A DNA stretch of 64,000 nucleotides from an uncultured bacterium (GCA_905216195.1 CAJMSX010000005.1:29404-93403); one strand, 5' to 3'; numbered from the stretch's first letter, positions 1 through 7,987 are shown. Notes: generated by a model not told the origin, from the sequence alone. Translations and numbers: made by a program.

Positions 1-507
1 TCTGCTTAACTGGTTGGAAATCGTAATTTCAAAATTACATTCTTCTTCTTTTATGTCAATTAAAGTGCTTAATTGACCATTTAAGTATCTGTTATACTTC
101 ACCAATATTAATATTACAGCTGGTATTAACCCTATGAAGAATGTAAAATATATAACTAATAAAAACAACTGGACATTAAAAGAAAAGTCCATTAATATCA
201 TTGAAAAATAGAGGAAGTTGAAAATTGTAATAGTAAGAATTAATCCGATAATATATAATATTTCAAATAATATAGTCCATTTCTTTGTCTGCTTTGCAAT
301 TTTCCTTTTAATGAAATAATTAAAGAAAAGTAAGCACAGAAAAGTAATACCTCCAAAACCAAGAGAAGCACCAAATTTACTCCCTGGATACAGATCGAAA
401 CTAAATGGTTGAAGTATATATATCATTAATGATATACCCAAACTTATGATTAGAATGGGATTTATTTTGTGTCTAACCAAAGGGTATTTACGTTGGAGAT
501 ATAGCAT
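1..507 (-). CDS. Membrane LytTR-type transcriptional regulator, N-terminal part (runs off window)
   Basis: An open minus-strand frame starts with ATG at 507 and stays open for 169 codons to the window edge. The visible part is almost all membrane: a short basic N-terminus, then four hydrophobic segments at roughly residues 15-33, 42-58, 78-100 and 106-124, followed by the start of a soluble part. The block around IYILQPFSFDLYPGSKF resembles the N-terminal membrane domain of Bacteroidetes LytTR regulators, which carry a C-terminal LytTR DNA-binding domain. That domain would lie left of the window and is not seen, so the assignment rests on family resemblance of the membrane half only. Confidence 0.55.
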   Translation of the reverse strand, partial: MLYLQRKYPLVRHKINPILIISLGISLMIYILQPFSFDLYPGSKFGASLGFGGITFLCLLFFNYFIKRKIAKQTKKWTILFEILYIIGLILTITIFNFLYFSMILMDFSFNVQLFLLVIYFTFFIGLIPAVILILVKYNRYLNGQLSTLIDIKEEECNFEITISNQLSR

Positions 508-1177
508 TTTTATTAAAATATTTATATTTTCATTCAATTATGATTAGAGATTTCAAACAGAGCACTTATTTGTGTCTATTAAAAAAACAACCATAAAGTT
601 CCTTTTTATCTGAATAAGCTTTTTTGATCTCTTTTTGTTGCATATTATCATTTTAGTCTTTACTTGACTTATCTTCATTTTCTTGCATAAAAACAGAGTA
701 TTTATATGGAAACAATCGTGCTTTTCAAATCCATTTAACCTACTTTTTAAGGAGGGTAACCTAAATGATTAACTTAGTTTGTAGTGTGGGTTGCCTGCTC
801 TTTGATGAGCCTTTGTTTTCCAAAAACAAACTTAGATATAAATTTTCGATTTATAAGCGTGCCTCCTAAAAGAATAGTTTTATTTATCTTGTCTTGCTCA
901 CAAATCAAGACCGGCTCTCGTCCAAACTTCAGTACTAGCAAACTCGAAGTTCAAATTATATGTGTATCTTTAGGAACATCTAAACCGACGCCTATGAAAC
1001 GATACTGCGGTCTTAATGTACACACAGATAGTGTATTTATATGCGTAATTCGGACAATGGCCGGCCACTTGTTAAAGTCAATTGTTTGCTGCTCAGCCGT
1101 GTCCGGAGCATAGTCGGCCAGTCTTTTTGTAAATCTCATAACTTTGTTGCCAAGGAACAACTAAATGCAGCAGAGTT
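508..1177. other. Non-coding, AT-rich stretch before the istA remnant
   Basis: I see no convincing gene here. Two short overlapping open frames (784-1113 plus, 951-1160 minus) have no recognisable domain, and the second is interrupted by stops where it would continue. The last 150 bases contain GC-richer patches such as ggccggccac and may be the outer end of the IS21-type element that follows, but I could not define a terminal inverted repeat. Confidence 0.5.
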
Positions 1178-1712
1178 ATGGCAGGAACAGCTATCGATAT
1201 GAGCAAGGTGAAACAATTGCTCCAACTGAAGCAGTCCGGCAGGTCCAACAGGCAGATAGCAAAGACACAGGGAATCAGCAGGGACAAGGCAAACGAGTTC
1301 GTCAAGTATGTAGAATCAGATCCGTCAGGCATATCCGGCCTGTTAAAATTGGATGAGCCCGTGATTAAAAAGCGGCTTCATCCGAGCAATCCGGCATATG
1401 CGGATGACAGGATGGAGGACTTCCTGCGTCTTCTTCCAGACTTTGTAGAACAACTGAGCAAACGCCATGTTACCCGCCAGATGGTATGGGAAGACTATAA
1501 GCAGTCGCATCCGAATGGGTATGAACGTTCTTAGTTCTTCTATCACTTGGCCCAAAACCTGAAGGCCCAGAAGTCTCCGACAGCAGTCCTTCAGCATGAA
1601 CCGGGACGGGAACTCTATGTAGACTTTGCCGGTGACACGTTGGGTTATATTGACATCGAGACAGGCGAAACAATAAAGGTCCAGACCTTTGTATCAACAC
1701 TTGCCTGGCCAA
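1178..1712 (+). pseudogene. istA: IS21-family transposase istA, truncated remnant with internal stop
   Basis: The first 118 codons give an IS21 transposase N-terminus: a helix-turn-helix around SGRSNRQIAKTQGISRDKA, then the linker ending HPNGYERS. A TAG at 1532-1534 stops this frame, but the same frame continues with FFYHLAQNLK and reaches the start of the DDE catalytic core, including ELYVDFAGDTLGYID near 1612-1656. A CAG to TAG change (Gln to stop) would explain the break. Homology fades after about 1712, so most of the catalytic domain and the ATPase gene istB are missing. The element is dead and marks an old insertion next to the Hxs operon. Confidence 0.8.
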
Positions 1713-1761
1713 CTACCCGCCGGGATAAGCACCCGTTCAAAAAGCCTCAAGCAAACAGACA

Positions 1762-1953
1762 TTGCAAAACTCTGCCTCCCATACGAATGTTAATTGGAAT
1801 AAGATTGCTTCCAACATTGCCAACTATCTAAACTCGATAGGTGCAGGAACTTCCCAACGGAATAAACTACTAAAATGGGAAGACGAAAGGGATGAAGAAG
1901 AAGAGGAAATAGAAGAATTGCTAAATTCTTCAAAAAGAAAACTAAAATTATAA
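1762..1953 (+). CDS. Short unrecognised ORF, possibly the tail of a deleted gene
   Basis: The frame has 63 residues and ends with a very acidic stretch (WEDERDEEEEEIEELL) and a basic tail. I recognise no family. It starts in the wreckage after the istA remnant, converges on hxsC with a gap of only 4 bases, and shows no promoter box. Its middle (VNWNKIASNIANYLNSIG) looks like real protein rather than random translation, so it may be the 3' end of a gene whose beginning was lost when the IS element was deleted. Expression is doubtful. Confidence 0.25.
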   Translation: MQNSASHTNVNWNKIASNIANYLNSIGAGTSQRNKLLKWEDERDEEEEEIEELLNSSKRKLKL

Positions 1954-1957
1954 CACT

Positions 1958-2821
1958 CTATATAGAACGAATATGGCTACTTTGTTGTTTTGACGTAGAA
2001 AATAAACCACAACAATTGTTTCTTTCATTACAACTGTTGCATAGTGGAAGATACTTAGTTTTCCAATCTGAAATGGATTTACAAGCATATTCATATAATG
2101 TTGTCCTTAGCAAACAATGAGGAAGATTAAAAATAGAAACGTTCATCCCCCAACCTGCTAAATTCAAAACCGCTTCTTCAAGCTGATCCTGATATAAAAC
2201 AGGATCAATCCAAACCTGAAAATGGTTTTTTACAGAATAACCGGTATCCTCTAATCCCATAAATGAGATGTAATCTACAAAGGGTAAATTCTTATAAATG
2301 AAATTAGAAATTTTTGGAAGACGTAGATAGTTTATTTTATTTATAACAATCCGGAGTTCAATGGGAATTTTTACAGTCGCCAAATTATATAATCCCTTTA
2401 ACGTTTCAGAATAAGACCCCTGTACTTGTGTGATATAATCGTGGTCACCCGAATAGTCTGAATGGATAGGAACACCCAATAAGAGATTGGAGTAATTACA
2501 TTTACTTAATTTCTCGGCAAAATTTTTATTAGTAAAGAAACGACCATTTGTAAGAATATGAATGAGCGTGTGAGGTAAACATTCATGGATATACTGTAAC
2601 AAATCAAATAATCTTGTTCTTAACAGCGTCGGTTCTCCACCTGTAATTCCTATATCTGTCAGTTCCTTAGGAGCAGAAGACACAATTTCCCAACTTCTTG
2701 AAAAATAGAATTCAATGTCGTCATTATTTAACGGTGGTTGTGCACACATTAAACAACGATTATTACATTGCGAAGTAACAAAAAGAGTATTATCATTCGA
2801 ATTAATATCTATTTCTCTCAT
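1958..2821 (-). CDS. hxsC: His-Xaa-Ser system radical SAM maturase HxsC
   Basis: This 287-residue radical SAM enzyme is the last gene of the hxsA-D-B-C operon. The iron-sulfur cluster motif CxxxCxxC is at Cys19, Cys23 and Cys26, and the SAM-binding GGEPT motif is at 61-65. A C-terminal cysteine group (Cys261, 264, 270, 271) suggests an auxiliary SPASM-like cluster. In Hxs systems HxsC is the second of two radical SAM proteins thought to modify the His-Xaa-Ser repeats of HxsA; the reaction is not known to me. Its ATG directly abuts the hxsB stop with no spacer, so the two are almost certainly translationally coupled. The assignment rests on sequence features plus the complete four-gene context. 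Confidence 0.88.
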   Translation of the reverse strand: MREIDINSNDNTLFVTSQCNNRCLMCAQPPLNNDDIEFYFSRSWEIVSSAPKELTDIGITGGEPTLLRTRLFDLLQYIHECLPHTLIHILTNGRFFTNKNFAEKLSKCNYSNLLLGVPIHSDYSGDHDYITQVQGSYSETLKGLYNLATVKIPIELRIVINKINYLRLPKISNFIYKNLPFVDYISFMGLEDTGYSVKNHFQVWIDPVLYQDQLEEAVLNLAGWGMNVSIFNLPHCLLRTTLYEYACKSISDWKTKYLPLCNSCNERNNCCGLFSTSKQQSSHIRSI

Positions 2822-4225
2822 TTAATGACAGTCTTTAATCCACGTTTTAAAAATAGGTATAACCTCCTTTTCCCTTTCAATTAGTAAAGAAAAAATATGT
2901 TTGATAATAGCTTTGTGTTTTTTACAAAGGAAGGAAGTAGATCGATAACCATACGCATCTCCCTGTGTAGAATAATTTCTTACAGGATCAGCCCCGCAAT
3001 AAGTTTGAAAAGCACAATCAGAACAACCAGCTATGACCTCAGTTGCCCATATTTGAGCTAATTGTTGTGCTTTTCCCCCATAAAAAATATCTGTATATTC
3101 ATCTTTAACATGCCCCAGACGAAAAGTGTAATCATTGTATTCTCCCAGCATGCGCGATTCATCGGAAGCATAAATATAACCATCGTAATTATAAACGATT
3201 ACGTTATTTATAATTCCAGCGGGCGATTGTAGGTCTACAAACCCACAACAGAAAGGTGTAAGTATTTTACGTAAGATAATTGCAGTAAATTCCTCAACAA
3301 ATATTTTGCCGGATTTATTTATTTCTATAATATAATCCAATGCCGTTTTATAAAATTCTACGAACTGTTGATAATATAAATTCCAATTATTATCTGTTGC
3401 TAAACCATAAGGATTGAGTGGTCTTAAAAATATACTATTAAAACCATTTTCAATATAAGAATCCACAATTTCATGAGGATATTGCAAAGAATAATCCGAA
3501 GTAGTCATTAATGCAGAAATCCGATCATCGCCTAAATACTTACGAGCTTGATTTATTCCAGCTCGTACCAATGAATAACTATTGATTTTACCACGGTTTC
3601 TATTATGTAAAAACTCAGGCCCATCCAAAGAAGTTGAAATTAATACTTTATATTGAAGACAAAGAGAAAGTACCTCTTCAGTAAGGTGAATAGAATTAGA
3701 ACATAAAACATAAGTGATTTCTTTTTGAAATACCTTATTTTTTTGTTCAGCAGTCTCTATTGCAAGCTTTAGCAAATGAGGAACTAAAGAAGGTTCACCA
3801 CCCTGAAATTCCATAGTAATGGAGGGCGAAGGAGTTTGGAACATTAAATCAATCGCATATAAAAGATCATCTGCTTTCATATCGAACACATCGGAATCAC
3901 ACTCTTTACTGGAAGCCTGACAGTAGATACAATTCTGATTACATCTTAAAGTAAGAACAAAGATATGTAAAGTAGTAAATTGGTCAAGGAAAGCTTTTTT
4001 CGTTCGCAATCTTGCTGCATAATTATCTATCAAATCAGGGAGAGGAGTTTCACTAATAAAGAAAGAAGAAACTAAATCTTTATAGATTTCTTCTGTTGGA
4101 GCTATCTGCCTATTTACAATTCGTTCAACTGTATTTTGAGGTACAACTAAATAATCTCCTACCTCATTTACTAATATTTCATTCTTTTTTAAACGTTCGA
4201 AGCGAAAAGGTAATAAATAATACAT
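2822..4225 (-). CDS. hxsB: His-Xaa-Ser system radical SAM maturase HxsB
   Basis: A 467-residue radical SAM/SPASM-type peptide maturase. Residues 1 to about 80 form a small domain of the kind that often binds the substrate peptide in such enzymes (PqqD-like, inferred). The radical SAM core follows, with Cys95, Cys99, Cys102 and GGEP at 142-145. The C-terminal half has further cysteines at 326, 327, 401, 404, 410 and 434, as expected for auxiliary clusters. Family knowledge: HxsB is the main predicted modifying enzyme for HxsA and belongs with sactipeptide and quinohaemoprotein maturases. It lies 2 bases after hxsD and 0 bases before hxsC. Codon use is as AT-rich as the rest of the operon, unlike the genes right of the tRNA. 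Confidence 0.9.
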   Translation of the reverse strand: MYYLLPFRFERLKKNEILVNEVGDYLVVPQNTVERIVNRQIAPTEEIYKDLVSSFFISETPLPDLIDNYAARLRTKKAFLDQFTTLHIFVLTLRCNQNCIYCQASSKECDSDVFDMKADDLLYAIDLMFQTPSPSITMEFQGGEPSLVPHLLKLAIETAEQKNKVFQKEITYVLCSNSIHLTEEVLSLCLQYKVLISTSLDGPEFLHNRNRGKINSYSLVRAGINQARKYLGDDRISALMTTSDYSLQYPHEIVDSYIENGFNSIFLRPLNPYGLATDNNWNLYYQQFVEFYKTALDYIIEINKSGKIFVEEFTAIILRKILTPFCCGFVDLQSPAGIINNVIVYNYDGYIYASDESRMLGEYNDYTFRLGHVKDEYTDIFYGGKAQQLAQIWATEVIAGCSDCAFQTYCGADPVRNYSTQGDAYGYRSTSFLCKKHKAIIKHIFSLLIEREKEVIPIFKTWIKDCH

Positions 4226-4227
4226 GA

Positions 4228-4572
4228 CTAATTCATCAAATTAAAGTCCTCAAACTCATCATTATTAGCAAATGCTTTCACATAAAGAATATCCCTGATA
4301 TTTTTAGTTTCTTCGATAATAATATCCCGGTTTTTATAATCTATAAAATCCTGATTAATCTTTTCCTTTAAAAATTTAAAATCCTGATCGGTGATTATTG
4401 AATCTTTCTTTTCTAATACAATATCTTGTTTTGTAGCTGATATTCTTTGCCAATAAATCAGATATTGATCCGTTAGCCAATATAAAACTTTGCTGATTAC
4501 TTTTTCATTATATATAGTAAGATCAACAGAGAAACGTATTTGATTTTCAGCGGCTAATTCAAAAAAGAACAT
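4228..4572 (-). CDS. hxsD: His-Xaa-Ser system protein HxsD
   Basis: A 114-residue soluble protein without cysteines, signal peptide or membrane segment. The stretch INQDFIDYKNRDIIIEET (about residues 71-88) fits the HxsD signature, which is named after an LLNDYxLRE-like core, and is followed by the usual NIRDILYVKAFA segment. Its role is unknown. Position and size suggest a chaperone or recognition partner that presents HxsA to the radical SAM enzymes (inference). The gene begins 4 bases after hxsA and ends 2 bases before hxsB. Alone it would be hard to name; the four-gene order makes the call firm. Confidence 0.82.
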   Translation of the reverse strand: MFFFELAAENQIRFSVDLTIYNEKVISKVLYWLTDQYLIYWQRISATKQDIVLEKKDSIITDQDFKFLKEKINQDFIDYKNRDIIIEETKNIRDILYVKAFANNDEFEDFNLMN

Positions 4573-4576
4573 ATTA

Positions 4577-5404
4577 TTATTTTTTTAAGAAATAAACAGT
4601 TTGTGTTTCCACAATACCGTCGGCATCTATATTTATACTGTTTTGAAACTTTATAACTGCCTCTTTCAATACTTCATCAAATTCGCTTACGCCTTTTACC
4701 ATCCTGCCTGTAAGAAAACCTTTATCAATTAAAATGTTTTTCAATTGAGTAACGTCTGTTCCTTTCATTCCCTTTTGTAAGATACGATCTCCTAAATTAA
4801 TTTTTTCATTAACAATTTCTTCCTTCGGTCGATAATTTTTGAGGCTATTAATCGTACGGCTACCGACAATACCATCTATATTCTGATGAGTAGAGTGCTG
4901 AAGTTTCTTTATAGCTTGAATCAATTTTCCTGAATAAACAACATAGCCAGAATTATCTTTAACTATATCCTTGGGGGTAATGAATTTTTTTTCTATCAAT
5001 AAAATAGCTAATTCATTCACATCTTTTCCCTTCATACCAGATTTGATAACTCTTTGGCCTAATGAATAATTAGTAGTCAATGGAGTTGTTGTATTTTGAG
5101 AGGGTAAATAAGACTTTGTTTTATAACTACTGACAGAGCTACTTGAACGATGTGAAGAATGAGAACGGTGTGAAGAATGTGAACGATGGCTTCTATGCCC
5201 GGTAATCATATATGAATCGTCACCTGTAAACTTTAATATAAATTTTTGCGAGTAATCAGTTTTTTTTGAAACTTCAGAATTAGTTGTATTAGGATCTATT
5301 TTTGATAAATTATAAGAAATAGCTTTTGAATTATTGGATGCAATTAGAGAGGTAGCCGATGTAAGAAAAATATTCCTTAGCAGTTTCTCAAATTTTGATT
5401 TCAT
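4577..5404 (-). CDS. hxsA: His-Xaa-Ser repeat protein HxsA, exported peptidoglycan-binding substrate
   Basis: This 275-residue protein is the presumed substrate of the Hxs enzymes. It begins with a signal-peptide-like segment (basic residues 2-10, hydrophobic 11-22, possible cleavage after SKA at 26-28). Residues 70-87 are six perfect in-register His-Xaa-Ser triplets: HRS, HRS, HSS, HRS, HSS, HRS. A Ser-rich linker follows, then two peptidoglycan-binding-like modules, about 115-190 and 203-273, each opening with a KGMKG or SGMKG turn and ending with a DGIV motif. The layout suggests a modified peptide displayed outside the cytoplasmic membrane and anchored to the wall. It is first in the operon. 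A TATATTTG box sits one base before the ATG, too close to be a normal promoter for this start. Confidence 0.9.
   Translation of the reverse strand: MKSKFEKLLRNIFLTSATSLIASNNSKAISYNLSKIDPNTTNSEVSKKTDYSQKFILKFTGDDSYMITGHRSHRSHSSHRSHSSHRSSSSVSSYKTKSYLPSQNTTTPLTTNYSLGQRVIKSGMKGKDVNELAILLIEKKFITPKDIVKDNSGYVVYSGKLIQAIKKLQHSTHQNIDGIVGSRTINSLKNYRPKEEIVNEKINLGDRILQKGMKGTDVTQLKNILIDKGFLTGRMVKGVSEFDEVLKEAVIKFQNSINIDADGIVETQTVYFLKK
5144..5197 (-). repeat. Six tandem His-Xaa-Ser codon triplets inside hxsA
   Basis: Eighteen codons of hxsA (residues 70-87) encode H-R/S-S six times in a row, and the repeat is visible in the DNA as 9- to 15-base near-repeats. This is the defining motif of the family and the likely site of radical SAM modification. 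The Xaa position is Arg in four units and Ser in two. Confidence 0.9.
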
Positions 5405-5543
5405 ACAAATATATTTAAGTTTGATAAATTTTTATTTGCAAACTTAAACAATATAAACAAAAATCAAAATAATTATGTAAGTTTATGTCGAATAATATTA
5501 TTTTTCTTTTCAATAGATTCGTTTAAATCCCTAATTCGCTTAT

Positions 5544-5656
5544 TCACCATCCATTCCTCTGCTCATCCCGTTTAAACATGAGTTTCTTGCCGCCGTGGAG
5601 GCACGATAAACAGGGACTTTCTTTTGGCGGACTAATTGATAGACGGTGTTCTTGGA
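5544..5656 (-). pseudogene. Excisionase-like HTH gene remnant (frameshifted, 5' truncated)
   Basis: Reading leftwards from 5656, one frame gives SKNTVYQLVRQKKVPVYR, the recognition-helix and wing region of HTH_17/excisionase-type proteins. From 5597 a different frame gives HGGKKLMFKRDEQRNGW and a stop at 5544-5546, which is the expected continuation. One frameshift in the run cgccgtggaggcacg joins the two halves. Upstream the first frame soon meets a TAA, so the N-terminus is lost. Such small HTH proteins usually sit beside a tyrosine integrase at the end of an integrative element, and here the remnant lies about 130 bases from a tRNA gene. No integrase is visible. Confidence 0.6.
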
Positions 5657-5784
5657 TTTATTGTGTGATTAAACGTGAGTTATTTGACATTTTTGAGGTA
5701 AAAAACGGCACGCTGACGGCACGGTACAAAAATGAACATAAAAAAAGCAGCTACACTTATATGTAACTGCCTGTTTTTCAATCG

Positions 5785-5858
5785 TCGGGGTGACTGGATT
5801 CGAACCAGCGACCCTCTGCTCCCAAAGCAGATGCGCTACCGGACTGCGCTACGCCCCG
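5785..5858 (-). tRNA. tRNA-Pro (anticodon TGG)
   Basis: A full cloverleaf of 74 nt folds on the minus strand: acceptor CGGGGCG with CACCCCG, D stem GCGC/GCGC, anticodon stem TCTGC/GCAGA around TTTGGGA, T stem GCTGG/CCAGT around TTCGAAT. The anticodon is TGG. CCA is not encoded. The acceptor has a C-A mismatch at pair 6-67 and the T stem a G-U at 49-65, both in the 3' half, the part that a tRNA-targeting element replaces when it integrates. Confidence 0.95.
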
Positions 5859-6096
5859 CTATTTCAGGCCACAAAGGTAACAATTGTTATTCAAATCCCA
5901 ATTTTTCAGTCTCTTTTTTATAGAATCCGGCCTACGTATCCGTTGTAAGGCTGTGGGAATCTACAACTTGCCTTTACTCCTACCCCTCTTTCTACGCTAG
6001 CGAAATCCGACAGAACACCCGGAGGGAAGTACTGTTTTCCAAACCTAAAGTTAACTTAAATTTTGCCCGACTTAGGCATTTTTGAATTATCTGACG

Positions 6097-6104
6097 TATA
6101 TTTG
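6097..6104 (+). promoter_or_regulatory. Bacteroidetes -7 box (TATATTTG) for the symporter gene
   Basis: TATATTTG matches the TAnnTTTG consensus exactly. A clear -33 TTTG at the usual 19-21 bases is not present. The box lies between the two possible starts of the next gene and so favours the later one at 6133. Confidence 0.5.
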
Positions 6105-6132
6105 TCCTGCTAAAAAACTAACGACCTACTCC

Positions 6133-7542
6133 ATGCTGGACACACTAAATAACTGGATCATTACTCTTAACGACTGGATCTGGACGATTCTGGTCATTGC
6201 TCCTTTGATTGGTCTGGGATTCTATTTCACCTTACGGAGCCGCTTTGTACAATTTCGGAAAATCCGGGAAATGTTCCGGCTCTTGGGGGAAGGGATAGTC
6301 GGTTCGGCCGGAAAAAATACGGTTTCTTCTTTTCAGGCGTTTTGCATCGCAACCGCTTCACGGGTCGGTACCGGTAACCTGGCCGGAGTCGCTACGGCCG
6401 TTGCCCTGGGAGGTCCCGGAGCCGTTTTCTGGATGTGGGTGATCGCCCTCATCGGCTCGGCTTCGGCTTTTGTTGAATCTACTCTGGCCCAGATTTACAA
6501 AGAAAAAGGCAAAGGTTCCTTTATTGGAGGGCCGGCTTTTTATATGAAAAAAGGATTGAAGAAAAAATGGATGGGAACGCTTTTCGCCGCTATCATTATC
6601 GTGACCTTCGGTATGGTGTTCAACTCGGTCCAGGCCAATACGGTGTCCCTGGCTTTCTATGAAGTTTTCGGATTCAACCGGCTATGGATGGGAATCCTGA
6701 TCACTTTTTTTACGTTTCTCACTATATTCGGCGGGATCCAGCGGGTTGCCAAGGTTTCGGGAATTATCGTACCGATTATGGCGATTGCCTACATTGCCGT
6801 GGCGCTCTACATCTTGCTATCCAATATCACGGTTTTACCTTCTCTCTTCGGCCATATTTTTGCCAATGCTTTCGGATTTGAACAAGTGGTGGGCGGAGGA
6901 ATAGGAGCAACAGTTATGCAGGGAGTGCGCCGGGGACTGTTTTCCAACGAAGCCGGTATGGGATCGGCTCCGAACGCGGCAGCTACAGCGACGGTTACTC
7001 ATCCCGTTAAACAGGGATTGATTCAAGCCTTGAGCGTTTTCACCGACACCATCATCATTTGTAGCTGTACTGCCTTTATTATCCTGCTTTCCGGTTTACC
7101 GCTGGACGGCAGCGTAAAAGGCATCCAGTTGACCCAAGCCGCACTGAGTAATGAAATCGGAGCTTTCGGAGGACAGTTTATTGCAGCTTGCATTTTGTTG
7201 TTCGCCTTCAGTTCCATCGTAGGCAATTACTCCTATTGCGAAACCAACCTATTCTTTATTTCCGGAAAAAAAATCTGGTTACAGGTATACCGCACCGGAG
7301 TAGGAGCTATGGTGTTTTTCGGTTCTATCGCGGGTTTGGACCTGGTATGGAACATGGCCGATTTGTTCATGGCTATCATGACGATAACCAACCTCATCGC
7401 CATCGCCCTATTGAGCAAAATAGCCATGAAAGCCCTTTCCGACTATAACCGCCAGAAAAAAGCCGGCATAAAAAGCCCGGTCTTTAAAGCGTCCGCTATT
7501 CCGGAATTAGGGAAGGAAGTCACGGAATGGGGGAATGAATGA
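6133..7542 (+). CDS. Sodium:alanine/glycine symporter (AGCS family)
   Basis: The protein has 469 residues from the chosen ATG; an upstream ATG at 6082 in the same frame would add 17 residues but lies before the promoter box. About ten to eleven hydrophobic segments are visible. Family blocks include ASRVGTGNLAGVATAVALGG near residue 80 and the conserved RRGLFSNEAGMGSAPNAAA in the middle, both typical of Na+/alanine symporters. It should take up alanine, glycine or a related amino acid with sodium at the inner membrane. It is transcribed alone, followed after about 60 bases by ridA. The substrate cannot be decided from sequence. Confidence 0.92.
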   Translation: MLDTLNNWIITLNDWIWTILVIAPLIGLGFYFTLRSRFVQFRKIREMFRLLGEGIVGSAGKNTVSSFQAFCIATASRVGTGNLAGVATAVALGGPGAVFWMWVIALIGSASAFVESTLAQIYKEKGKGSFIGGPAFYMKKGLKKKWMGTLFAAIIIVTFGMVFNSVQANTVSLAFYEVFGFNRLWMGILITFFTFLTIFGGIQRVAKVSGIIVPIMAIAYIAVALYILLSNITVLPSLFGHIFANAFGFEQVVGGGIGATVMQGVRRGLFSNEAGMGSAPNAAATATVTHPVKQGLIQALSVFTDTIIICSCTAFIILLSGLPLDGSVKGIQLTQAALSNEIGAFGGQFIAACILLFAFSSIVGNYSYCETNLFFISGKKIWLQVYRTGVGAMVFFGSIAGLDLVWNMADLFMAIMTITNLIAIALLSKIAMKALSDYNRQKKAGIKSPVFKASAIPELGKEVTEWGNE

Positions 7543-7605
7543 CCCGGAGGTTTTCTGTAAATGCACGATGGAAAGTATTTTGAATTCAATTAATGATAAG
7601 AAGTT

Positions 7606-7983
7606 ATGAAAAAAATCATCAATTCCCCGAAAGCCCCCAAAGCAATCGGTCCGTACAGCCAGGCTGTAGAAGTGAACGGAACGTTATACATCAGCGGACA
7701 ACTGCCGGTGGATGTCAACACCGGGAAATTTGTGGAAGGCGGCATTCAAGAACAAACGGAACAAGTGCTGAAAAATATCGGCTATATTCTGGAAGAAGCC
7801 GGTTACACTTACGATCAGGTTGTGAAATCGACTTGTTTACTGAGTGACATTTCCGATTTTGCGGCAATGAACGAAGTATACGCCCGGTATTATACTAAAG
7901 ATTGCCCGGCCCGTGCCGCTTTTGCAGTTAAGTCTCTCCCTCTGGGAGCTCTGGTGGAAATCGAAACCATCGCAGCGAAATAA
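7606..7983 (+). CDS. ridA: RidA family reactive enamine/imine deaminase
   Basis: The protein has 125 residues, the standard size. RidA hydrolyses 2-aminoacrylate and similar enamines released by PLP enzymes, which protects such enzymes in the cytoplasm. Visible family features are KAIGPYSQAV near the start, the YISGQLPVD strand, and the active-site region CPARAAFAVKSLPLGALVEIE with the conserved Arg of PARAAF and the late Glu. It lies 63 bases after the amino-acid symporter and is closed by a strong terminator, so it may be co-transcribed with it. Both fit amino-acid catabolism. Confidence 0.95.
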   Translation: MKKIINSPKAPKAIGPYSQAVEVNGTLYISGQLPVDVNTGKFVEGGIQEQTEQVLKNIGYILEEAGYTYDQVVKSTCLLSDISDFAAMNEVYARYYTKDCPARAAFAVKSLPLGALVEIETIAAK

Positions 7984-7987
7984 AAGA

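Noticed and set aside
784..1160. Two overlapping ORFs of 109 and 69 codons on opposite strands
   Set aside because: No family resemblance, stops immediately beyond the ends, no promoter or start context.
5100..5200. Short near-identical DNA repeats that could suggest a CRISPR or minisatellite
   Set aside because: They are in-frame codons for the His-Xaa-Ser units of hxsA; no spacers and no cas genes anywhere in the window.
6082..6132. Upstream ATG for the alanine symporter
   Set aside because: It lies upstream of the TATATTTG promoter box and adds residues without family resemblance.
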